From: Candidatus Midichloriaceae bacterium
GTDB lineage: Bacteria > Pseudomonadota > Alphaproteobacteria > Rickettsiales > Midichloriaceae
DNA: 57,668 bases
Assembly (NCBI GenBank): GCA_029266655.1
Contig: JAQSWL010000012.1
Coordinates: forward strand, 1-57,668
Direction of reading: 5' to 3'
Shown here: positions 50,514-57,668 of the stretch, one piece after another
Layout of the letters: the number at the start of each line of letters is the position of its first letter
Numbering within the stretch: the first letter of the stretch is position 1
Program-made: the position numbers and the translations under genes
Notes under the pieces: generated by a model
What the model was told of the DNA's origin: nothing
The model's database searches: none
Seen by the model: the letters and a program-made list of their open reading frames with translations, nothing else

Positions 50514-51836
50514 TTATGCTATTATTAAGCCTGCGCAGCCTGTTAAAAGTCTTTTTATTATTCGATATAATCTGTTTATCCCTTTTCGAAAATAGTAAAT
50601 TGTATAACTCACAGGATGGGTGACAGCAAATTTTTTTGATATACATATCTTTTTAATTATAGGCTTATGTAAAACGCTAATATAAAAAACTTTTTCGAAT
50701 TTCAGCTGGTCAAAAAGTTGATGTATTTTTTGATCGAAACTAGAGATAAAGTTTTCATAAGAATATTTACCAGAACTTATAATATCTTCATATGCCTGAT
50801 TTTGAATTTTTTTGAGATATTCTATATCCTTAATTTTAGTTATCACTTCCTCTATATTGCTTAGGTCTTTTTTAAGCGGGATATAATGTGTATTAGGCTT
50901 AAGAATACCAGAATAGTAACCCTCATTACACACAAGAACAGTGCCACAAGCAATTGCCTCAAAAACTTTTGGAGAGATTCCTGAAATGATTACTTTATTA
51001 TCATCCCTAAGATGGCAATTAAACTTATTAAACTTATTAAACTTATTAACCTTATTTAAATATTCTTCCCAGGTTTTAGCTTCACCTGAAATTTGCATTG
51101 TTTCAAAAAGTTTGGCCTTAGCCTCTAGGTCATGATGAACCAAACTAGAGCCACTTTCCGTGCATAACATTACTTTACCCTTTTGCAAAAATTTTAGCCA
51201 TTTATCCCCAAAAATTTTTGCTTTCGGCCTCCAGTCAATATCTATTTTAAGATTAAATTTTTTAGCTAATTCTCTAAAGTCCATCGCTATTTTAAATTTT
51301 TCGGCTCCCAGCGCCCCATAAAGCCACCCTAAATTGTTTCCTCTGTATACAATATCTAAAGGCCGCTCTTCTAAAGGAGGGTTTTCAAGATGTAAAAGCT
51401 CATCGTTAACATATCCAGTGAGCACAGTATCAAATGTTAAATTAGGCAGTTCACTTATGGGATATATTTCTCGAAATGCTTTTTCATCTGATATACAAGA
51501 AAAAACATGGTGAACACCCAAAGCTTTTAATTTTGCCACTGCGTATCTTGGAGTAGTATACTCATCTTGCGCTATATATACCTTAAGCTTTGGAAATTGA
51601 GCTATTTGGGCGAATAAAGATTGATCAATTAAGCCATGTTGATTATATAAGCAAAGCCCATAATGCAGTATTATACAATCATAATTGGATAGATCCACAT
51701 TAATAGGAAAAATGGTATTTATAGGGAAAAAATCAATATCAAGCTTAGAGAATTTTTGAAAGGCCTCTATGTGCTCCCAATACGTAGCGGCAATTTTTTC
51801 ATATATAGGATATATTAGTATAGCTTTAAGCTTCAT
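50514..51836 (-). CDS. Glycosyltransferase with CgeB-like GT1 domain, paralog A
   Basis: This 440-residue protein aligns along its length with the divergent gene at 51966: CIILHYG/VVILHYS, IAQDEY/IIQDEY, TGYVNDE/TGYVYDE, YRGNNLGWLYG/YRAHKLSAWYG and CTESGSS/GTESGAS. The C-terminal domain resembles CgeB-type glycosyltransferases (PF13524). A 9-base tandem repeat at 51019-51054 encodes the KFN repeats. A basic, partly hydrophobic tail could bind membrane. It begins the reverse polysaccharide run. Confidence 0.75.
   Translation of the reverse strand: MKLKAILIYPIYEKIAATYWEHIEAFQKFSKLDIDFFPINTIFPINVDLSNYDCIILHYGLCLYNQHGLIDQSLFAQIAQFPKLKVYIAQDEYTTPRYAVAKLKALGVHHVFSCISDEKAFREIYPISELPNLTFDTVLTGYVNDELLHLENPPLEERPLDIVYRGNNLGWLYGALGAEKFKIAMDFRELAKKFNLKIDIDWRPKAKIFGDKWLKFLQKGKVMLCTESGSSLVHHDLEAKAKLFETMQISGEAKTWEEYLNKVNKFNKFNKFNCHLRDDNKVIISGISPKVFEAIACGTVLVCNEGYYSGILKPNTHYIPLKKDLSNIEEVITKIKDIEYLKKIQNQAYEDIISSGKYSYENFISSFDQKIHQLFDQLKFEKVFYISVLHKPIIKKICISKKFAVTHPVSYTIYYFRKGINRLYRIIKRLLTGCAGLIIA
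51019..51054. repeat. 9-bp in-frame tandem repeat in glycosyltransferase
   Basis: Three perfect copies of TTAAACTTA and a fourth with one change follow each other. Unit length 9 keeps the frame, so copy-number change would only add or remove KFN tripeptides. The matching region of the paralog has no repeat. Confidence 0.85.
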
Positions 51837-51965
51837 AAATTTCTTGGAAATTTTTTGCGATTCACGAAATTTATTATGTATACAGCTTCAATGTTGTCAA
51901 TTCGTTTACTAGATTTTTCTTTAATTTAACTCTATTATTAGTCCAACCTACATTTTAATGAATAT

Positions 51966-53522
51966 ATGCCAAATAGCAAATTACGCATTTTGATATTACA
52001 TCATATGCCTACTAATTATCTAAAAGCCTCCCATGCTTACTTGGAAGCGTTATCAAAATATCTAGATGGCGAGGTTACCCCGCTCGATTCATATCATAGT
52101 GATATTACACATCTTGATAATTTTGATGTGGTAATTTTACATTACAGCGTTTTAATTGTGAGAGACAGCTATTTAACTGTAGCTACTAGGCAAGCACTCC
52201 ATGATTTTAGAGGAACAAAAGTTTTAATCATTCAAGACGAATATAGATGGATAAATGATACAGTTTCATGCATGCAGTTTTTAGAATTCGATCTTTTGCT
52301 TACCTGCATGCCGAATGGTTATATTGAAGAAGTTTACCCAAAAGCAAAACTTCCAAATCTTAAAAAGATTAATGTGCTTACTGGTTATGTATATGATGAA
52401 ATGCGCAACTTCCCAGTAAAAAGTTATGATGAAAGAAATTTAGATGTTGTATATAGGGCGCATAAATTATCTGCTTGGTATGGAAGACTTGGAAGAGAAA
52501 AATGGCAAATAGCAGAACAATTTTCTGCTAGGGCAAAAAATTTACCAATTAGAAGTGACGTATCATACTTAAGCAAAGATAGAATATATGGAGATAAATG
52601 GATAGACTTCTTATGTTCTAGCAAGTGCGCGTTGGGCACAGAGAGCGGAGCCTCAGTTTTTGACTTTGATGACACTATACGCAAACAAGTAGAGAAATTT
52701 GAAACGGAAAACCCAAATACCTCCTTTGAAGTGATCGAAGAAAAATTTTTCCTAGGCCTTGATGGTAAGATAAAGCAAAACCAAATTTCACCTAGAATTT
52801 TTGAATATGCAGCATGTCGCAATTTGATGATATTATTTGAAGGTGAATATTCAGGTATGATGCAACCTTTTGAACATTACTTACCTTTGAAAAAAGACTT
52901 TAGTAATTTTGATGAAATAATTACTTTAATACAAGATAAACAAGTTTGGGAACGCATTACTGATAAAGCCTATAAAGAGCTCATCTTATCTGAAAAATAT
53001 ACTTACAAAACATTCATAGAAAAATTAAATTTAATAATTGAGGAGCTTACAAGGCTAAAACCCCCCTCTTCCATTGGGCCTCTTCGGAAACTCGCTTCTG
53101 GTAGCAGGGTGCAAGGAGCACACGGAACAGAAGACCGGAGTGTATTAAATATACATAAGGATCTGAGTACCGGAGCATTGAGGCAACCTGCAGCAGAAGT
53201 AGAGTTTCCGAAGAGGTCTATTATTGCTAAGAAGTATACCGACTGTGGCAATCCAGCTACTGGCACAAGCAGCAACTTATATCGCAGCCTTGCAACCTTA
53301 ATTTACAAAATGCCTAAACCTATTATCACTTCAGCAAAAGCAATTGTACGCTTATTACAAAAATATAAATCAAAAAGGTTTTTAAATAATTCTAAGCTAC
53401 CCAGGAGAGATGAGGGCGTGGTGTGCCTTACCCCGCAGGAGCATAAAAATCAAGAGTTTGCAGTTGTATCTAAGGAAAAAATATGTAGTATCTGCAGATG
53501 GGCTATTAAAGGGCAAGATTAA
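51966..53522 (+). CDS. Glycosyltransferase with CgeB-like GT1 domain, paralog B, with element insert
   Basis: This 518-residue paralog of the 50514 gene has the GT region at residues 1-365. Residues about 371-418 are the 48-residue product of palindromic element copy 5 (PLRKLASGSRVQGAHGTEDR and following), and about 100 residues follow that are basic and contain a CSIC pair. Deleting 144 bases restores SSIIIAKKYT in frame. The insert sits after the catalytic domain and may be tolerated. The 130-base gap to the paralog is a divergent promoter region. asnB starts 15 bases later. Confidence 0.78.
   Translation: MPNSKLRILILHHMPTNYLKASHAYLEALSKYLDGEVTPLDSYHSDITHLDNFDVVILHYSVLIVRDSYLTVATRQALHDFRGTKVLIIQDEYRWINDTVSCMQFLEFDLLLTCMPNGYIEEVYPKAKLPNLKKINVLTGYVYDEMRNFPVKSYDERNLDVVYRAHKLSAWYGRLGREKWQIAEQFSARAKNLPIRSDVSYLSKDRIYGDKWIDFLCSSKCALGTESGASVFDFDDTIRKQVEKFETENPNTSFEVIEEKFFLGLDGKIKQNQISPRIFEYAACRNLMILFEGEYSGMMQPFEHYLPLKKDFSNFDEIITLIQDKQVWERITDKAYKELILSEKYTYKTFIEKLNLIIEELTRLKPPSSIGPLRKLASGSRVQGAHGTEDRSVLNIHKDLSTGALRQPAAEVEFPKRSIIAKKYTDCGNPATGTSSNLYRSLATLIYKMPKPIITSAKAIVRLLQKYKSKRFLNNSKLPRRDEGVVCLTPQEHKNQEFAVVSKEKICSICRWAIKGQD
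53075..53220 (+). repeat. 146-bp palindromic element, copy 5, inside glycosyltransferase
   Basis: The core and right end are intact; the left end reads TGGGCCTCTTCGG in place of TAGACCTCTTCGG, so the TAG has become TGG and the frame stays open. It is in the same orientation as copies 1 and 3 and is translated in the LASGSR frame. Confidence 0.93.
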
Positions 53523-53536
53523 AAAGGGATTATAGA

Positions 53537-55477
53537 ATGTGCGGCATCCTAGGTTTATTTCAATTACAAAAAGCGTTAGACCGCAGAACAATTGGTAATT
53601 ACGCTAAGATATTATCAGATATTATAACGCACCGCGGCCCTGATGACCAAGGCGTATGGGTTGAAGAAAATGCAAGGGTAGCACTTGCCCATAACAGGCT
53701 TAGCATCATTGATCTAAGCGATAACGCACATCAGCCTATGGTGGCTGATAATGGGCTGGTAATAGTATTTAATGGGGAAATATATAATTATATTGAACTT
53801 AGAGACTCCTTGAAAAGTCACTGGAACTTTAGGTCGAAAAGCGATACTGAAGTAATTCTTGCTTTGTATTCGAAATATGGAAATGATTGCTTGCAGTATT
53901 TGCGCGGCATGTTTGCTTTCGCTATCTGGGATCCAAAGAAGAATAAACTATTTTGTGCACGCGATAGATTTGGGATTAAACCTTTTTACTTTTATCAAAA
54001 TAAAGAAGTTTTTGCTTTCGCATCAGAAGCCAAAGCTTTACTTCCACTCGTTGATAAAATTGAGACCAACAAAGAAGCATTCTCTGAATACTTAGTATTT
54101 CAATATACTTTAGGCAATCAAACTCTTTTTGAAGGCATTAAGCAATTACTTCCGGGAGAATGTTTATCTCTGGAAGAGAACACTTTGGCTATAAAAAAGT
54201 ATTGGAATTTAGAATATCATCCCGATCCTTATCATACCGAAAAATATTTTTGCGAACAATTTGAAGCACTTGCTGAAGAAAGTATGAGCTTGCATTTGCG
54301 CAGCGACGTACCTGTTGCGAGTTATTTAAGTGGAGGTGTGGATTCGAGTATTGTAGCGTCACTCGCCCATGAGCAAGGGGGGCTTAAAGCTGGCTTGTTT
54401 CATGGAAGATTTAATATTACTGGTTACGATGAGAGCAATTATGCTCAGATGGTAGCAGACAAATTGAAGGCACAAATAAATATTTTAGACATTGGAAGCA
54501 AAGACTTTGTCGATAATATTTCAAACGTAATATATCATTTAGATTTCCCAATAGCAGGGCCAGGATCATTCCCACAGTTTATGGTTTCTAAATATGCCGC
54601 CCAATCTGCAAAAGTGATATTGGGTGGGCAAGGTGGAGATGAACTCTTCGGAGGGTACGCACGTTATTTAATAGCATATTTCGAACAAGCCATTAGTGCT
54701 GCAATAGATGATACTCATCACAATGGTAATTTCGTAGTAACTCCTGAATCAATAATCCCAAATCTTAAAACACTTAGGGAATACAAACCTCTTATCAAAC
54801 AGTTTTGGAAAGATGGACTATTTGAAAGCTTAGATAAGAGATACTTACGCTTAATTAACCGCATGGTAGATTTTAACGGTGAAGTGGATTTATCCGTCTT
54901 AAACCTAGATGGCGTTAATGAAAGATTTTACAGTATTTTTAATGCACCTAATGTTGCTAAAGCTTCTTATTTCGATAAGATGACACATTTTGATTTAGCA
55001 TGTTTGCTTCCTGCCCTTTTACAAGTTGAAGATCGTGTTAGCATGGCTTTTGGATTAGAATCTAGAGTGCCGTTTTTAGATCATAAGCTGGCAGAATTTG
55101 TAGCCAATATACCGGCGGATATAAAATTTAGAAATGGAGCAATGAAGCACATGCTGAAGAAAGTATTTGGCTCTTTGCTGCCTCAGGAATTAATAAATCG
55201 CAGAGACAAAATGGGCTTCCCTGTGCCTCTTAAGGAATGGTTCACAGGAGAATTAAAAGATTTTGTGGGCGATACCTTTAACAAAACCAATAACAACCGT
55301 CCTTTTTTGAATAAGGAAAATATTATGAAAAATTTCTCTTCTATGGATTCTGCTTTTTCGAGAAAGGCCTGGGGGCTTCTCAGCATGGAGCTATGGTATC
55401 AAAATTTTCATGACAGAGAATTACATTTTAAATCTTTCCTAAAAGAACACAATGTGCTAAAAGTTGGGAATTATTAA
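53537..55477 (+). CDS. asnB: Asparagine synthase-like amidotransferase
   Basis: This 646-residue enzyme has an N-terminal glutaminase domain with catalytic Cys2 (MCGILG), RGPDD near 34, NGEIYNYIEL near 76, and an ATP-pyrophosphatase synthetase domain with SYLSGGVDSS near 264 and GGQGGDELFGGYARY near 365. It is of the type common in exopolysaccharide clusters, where the enzyme may amidate a sugar acid or make asparagine; genomic context favours polysaccharide modification. It is co-directional with the flanking glycosyltransferase and epimerases. Confidence 0.9.
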   Translation: MCGILGLFQLQKALDRRTIGNYAKILSDIITHRGPDDQGVWVEENARVALAHNRLSIIDLSDNAHQPMVADNGLVIVFNGEIYNYIELRDSLKSHWNFRSKSDTEVILALYSKYGNDCLQYLRGMFAFAIWDPKKNKLFCARDRFGIKPFYFYQNKEVFAFASEAKALLPLVDKIETNKEAFSEYLVFQYTLGNQTLFEGIKQLLPGECLSLEENTLAIKKYWNLEYHPDPYHTEKYFCEQFEALAEESMSLHLRSDVPVASYLSGGVDSSIVASLAHEQGGLKAGLFHGRFNITGYDESNYAQMVADKLKAQINILDIGSKDFVDNISNVIYHLDFPIAGPGSFPQFMVSKYAAQSAKVILGGQGGDELFGGYARYLIAYFEQAISAAIDDTHHNGNFVVTPESIIPNLKTLREYKPLIKQFWKDGLFESLDKRYLRLINRMVDFNGEVDLSVLNLDGVNERFYSIFNAPNVAKASYFDKMTHFDLACLLPALLQVEDRVSMAFGLESRVPFLDHKLAEFVANIPADIKFRNGAMKHMLKKVFGSLLPQELINRRDKMGFPVPLKEWFTGELKDFVGDTFNKTNNNRPFLNKENIMKNFSSMDSAFSRKAWGLLSMELWYQNFHDRELHFKSFLKEHNVLKVGNY

Positions 55478-55513
55478 AACTAAATTGGCAATATTTTATT
55501 GAGGTTAATGTAG

Positions 55514-56449
55514 ATGGCAAAAAGAATATTTATTACTGGTGGTGCAGGCTTTATAGGTTCGCATTTAGCAGACCAATTATTGGCCCGTGGTAATCAAGTT
55601 ATGGTGGTAGATAATTTTTCTACTGGTCGCAGAGATAATTTGAAACCACATGCAAACTTACAATTGATTGAAGATACAATAACAAATTCTTCTAGAATGC
55701 ATGACTTGATCAGTAATTTTAAGCCAGATGTGGTTATTCATGCCGCTGCTTCTTATAAAGATCCAAACAACTGGGAAGAAGATTCTAAAACAAATGTACA
55801 AGGCACAGCTGCCATTGCGCAGGCGTCTCTTAAAGCAGGGGTTAAGCGCTTCATTTATTTCCAAACCGCTTTATGCTATGGGTTAAAACCAATTGAGCAA
55901 CCTATAACTCTCAATCATCCAATTTTACCTGGTGGTTCAAGCTATGCAATTAGTAAAACTGCTGGTGAGTATTATGTACAACTATCGGGTCTAGACTATG
56001 TGACCTTTAGACTAGCTAATGCATATGGCCCTCGTAACATTAGCGGCCCTCTCCCTACTTTCTATAAGAGGCTTACTACTAATCAACAATGTTTTGTTAT
56101 GGATACAAGACGCGACTTTGTCTACATTGATGATATGACAAGTTGTATTATGGCTGCGATTGATGGCAAAGGCGCTGGTACTTATCATATTTCTTCAGGC
56201 ACAGATGTTTCTATAGAAGAATTATTTAATGCAACCACAGAAGCACTTGGTATGAACATTGTAGCAGAAGTGAAACCTCGTTTACCGGACGATGTATATT
56301 CTATATTACTAGATCCATCACGCACAGAAAAAGACTTGAACTGGAAAGTTCAAGTTCCATTAAAGCAAGGGGTTAAAGCTACTATTGAGTATTATAAAGA
56401 GTTTGGCATAGAACAAACATTTACTCATCTTAAACAGGTTAATGAGTGA
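55514..56449 (+). CDS. NAD-dependent sugar epimerase (SDR), first of a tandem pair
   Basis: This 311-residue extended SDR enzyme has the Rossmann motif GGAGFIGSH at residues 8-16, the catalytic Tyr and Lys in YAISK near 151, and FRLANAYGPR and RRDFVYIDDM. The Ser usually before the Tyr is Thr here (YFQTALCYG), which is seen in some family members. It resembles UDP-glucose 4-epimerases of O-antigen clusters; the substrate is unknown. Its stop overlaps the next gene by four bases. Confidence 0.85.
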   Translation: MAKRIFITGGAGFIGSHLADQLLARGNQVMVVDNFSTGRRDNLKPHANLQLIEDTITNSSRMHDLISNFKPDVVIHAAASYKDPNNWEEDSKTNVQGTAAIAQASLKAGVKRFIYFQTALCYGLKPIEQPITLNHPILPGGSSYAISKTAGEYYVQLSGLDYVTFRLANAYGPRNISGPLPTFYKRLTTNQQCFVMDTRRDFVYIDDMTSCIMAAIDGKGAGTYHISSGTDVSIEELFNATTEALGMNIVAEVKPRLPDDVYSILLDPSRTEKDLNWKVQVPLKQGVKATIEYYKEFGIEQTFTHLKQVNE

Positions 56450-57504
56450 TGTCTTTTCACAGTAAGCGTATTTTAGTAGTGGGTGGCGCTGGCTTTGTTG
56501 GAAGTAATTTATGTTATGAATTATTAAGGCAAAACGCAGCCGAAATTGTAATAGTAGATAATCTTTTATCAGCTGAGCTCGAGAATGTACCTGAGGATTC
56601 AAAAGTACAATTCATTTTTGGTTCCATTGCTGATGATAGGATCTTGCAAAAAGCAGGAAAGGATTACGATTACGTATTTCATTTGGCTACTTATCATGGA
56701 AATCAGTCTAGTATAGCTGATCCTATTGCAGACCATCAAAACAATACGCTTACTACTCTTAAACTATGTGAACACTTTCAGGGCGTTAGCAGATTACAAA
56801 AAATGGTTTATTCTTCTGCTGGATGTACTGTTGCAAAGAAAACTTATGACGATGTATCAGCTACATCAGAAGATGCTGAAGTTTCATTATATCATGATAG
56901 CCCATATCAAATTTCTAAAATAATAGGCGAGTTTTACGGCAATTATTATTGGATGAAATACAAGTTACCATTTGCTAAAGCCAGGTTCCAAAATGTTTAT
57001 GGTCCTAGAGAAATCTTAGGAGCCGGTAGCTGGCGCGGCACTCCCGCTACAGTATGGCGCAATGTAACCCCTACGTTTATATGGAAAGCTTTGTGCAACA
57101 AAGAACTACCTGTGGAAAATGGCGGACAAGCCTCTAGAGATTTTATTTTTGTAGATGATATAGTAGCAGGGCTTATAGCAATTGCTCTTCGTGGAGAAAC
57201 TGGTGGCGTATACAATTTAGCTTCTGGGGTCGAAACAACAATTCAGGAACTAGCAGAAGTTATCAATAGGCTTACAGGTAATAAAGCATCTATTGCTTAT
57301 CAACCAGCGCGCCCTTGGGATAGATCTGGCAAGCGCTTTGGATCTACTGATAAAGCCAAAGATGAAATTGGATTTGAAGCTAAAGTATCTTTAGAAGAAG
57401 GCTTAAGCAAAACTATTGAATGGACAAAGCAGAACCGAGATTTAATAAAGCGCAATATGATGAAACACGCTTATTATGTGCATGAAGTTAGGGATTATAG
57501 CTAA
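56446..57504 (+). CDS. NAD-dependent sugar epimerase (SDR), second of a tandem pair
   Basis: This 352-residue extended SDR enzyme has VGGAGFVGSN at the N-terminus, SSAGC then YQISK as active-site segments, and SRDFIFVDDI. An insertion near residues 187-210 (GAGSWRGTPATVWRNV) is not in the first epimerase and suggests a different substrate. It starts within the stop of the preceding gene (ATGA), so the two are co-translated. It ends just before a dispersed repeat. Confidence 0.85.
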   Translation: MMSFHSKRILVVGGAGFVGSNLCYELLRQNAAEIVIVDNLLSAELENVPEDSKVQFIFGSIADDRILQKAGKDYDYVFHLATYHGNQSSIADPIADHQNNTLTTLKLCEHFQGVSRLQKMVYSSAGCTVAKKTYDDVSATSEDAEVSLYHDSPYQISKIIGEFYGNYYWMKYKLPFAKARFQNVYGPREILGAGSWRGTPATVWRNVTPTFIWKALCNKELPVENGGQASRDFIFVDDIVAGLIAIALRGETGGVYNLASGVETTIQELAEVINRLTGNKASIAYQPARPWDRSGKRFGSTDKAKDEIGFEAKVSLEEGLSKTIEWTKQNRDLIKRNMMKHAYYVHEVRDYS

Positions 57505-57512
57505 AGTAATAT

Positions 57513-57668
57513 AAAAAGGCATGAAACTTCTATAAAGAATTGCGACGCCGCTGGGGGTGGCGGCATAAGTGTTGAAAGTGCTAAGAAATATAAAAGCCAT
57601 AAAAAGAGAGAGTATTTTAATTTAATAAAAAGCAATAATGCAAACAACGGGTTGCCGTTGTTTGTTCA
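57513..57668 (+). repeat. Composite repeat: GC-rich block plus second-family block, cut by window end
   Basis: Bases 57513-57564 match 27698-27750 in reverse, and bases 57565-57668 match 32214-32317 directly, including a near-perfect hairpin AAACAACGGGTTGCCGTTGTTT. The joined arrangement here suggests that the two other sites are partial copies of one larger element. It continues past the window. Confidence 0.85.

Noticed and set aside
51019-51054. CRISPR-like array
   Set aside because: The unit is 9 bases with no spacers; it is a simple coding tandem repeat. No CRISPR array was seen in the window.

Overview
The window is AT-rich bacterial DNA. Gene content points to an intracellular alphaproteobacterium of the order Rickettsiales, probably a flagellum-bearing, Midichloria- or Jidaibacter-like lineage rather than Rickettsia itself. 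The reasons are: NadD, LptE, RlmN and MsbA-like proteins of Rickettsiales type; ankyrin and leucine-rich-repeat proteins; a ULP1/CE-clan cysteine protease candidate; an orphan phage terminase; palindromic elements inserted inside genes; and fliG/fliH together with a full-length spoT. The taxonomic call is inference, since no marker such as 16S rRNA is present.

Layout. (1) About 0.9-6.9 kb is a P4/satellite-like integrative element beside tRNA-Ser(UGA). It carries a tyrosine integrase, an unknown cargo gene coupled to it, AlpA, a Toprim primase, a DUF3987 helicase-like protein and two small proteins, but no structural phage genes. (2) 7.2-9.8 kb is spoT-yraN. (3) 10.3-15.0 kb is a forward housekeeping run, uvrC-pgsA-nadD-rsfS-gmk-lptE, with an ankyrin gene convergent to its end. 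(4) 15.9-22.8 kb is reverse: rlmN, hpf, and an overlapping operon of hydrolase, ferredoxin-NADP reductase, yejA and yejF, without the yejB/yejE permeases. (5) 22.9-25.0 kb holds two unrecognised Ala-rich proteins and a TrpF-like protein without its catalytic residues. (6) 25.1-26.8 kb is fliG-fliH. (7) 26.8-32.5 kb is an accessory patch: LRR protein and fragment, small phage-like genes, a CE-clan peptidase-like candidate effector, tRNA-Gln, a UDP-sugar epimerase and repeats. (8) 32.5-36.4 kb is the reverse run folD-brkB-kdsB-M48 protease, with tRNA-Leu. (9) 36.5-45.1 kb holds yefM-yoeB, feoA/feoB split by a MITE-like repeat, xseA with an MsbA-like exporter, and pccA. (10) 45.3-46.7 kb is an orphan terminase. 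(11) 46.7-57.5 kb is a surface-polysaccharide locus in two divergent runs: glycosyltransferase, UDP-GlcNAc 2-epimerase, ABC exporter and glycosyltransferase on the reverse strand; a paralogous glycosyltransferase, asparagine synthase-like amidotransferase and two sugar epimerases on the forward strand.

The most striking feature is a 146-bp palindromic element present five times (9788, 28509, 31069, 45141 and 53075). Its ends are TAGACCTCTTCGG and the inverse. Removing 144 bp, that is the element plus one copy of a TA target, restores clean reading frames in two host genes. One element strand is an open 48-codon frame that is now part of an epimerase and of a glycosyltransferase. The other three copies lie exactly at stop codons. 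This resembles the Rickettsia palindromic elements and suggests a TA-targeted, frame-compatible mobile repeat. A second repeat family (27698, 32214 and 57513) and a 155-bp MITE-like element (39285) add to the repeat load.
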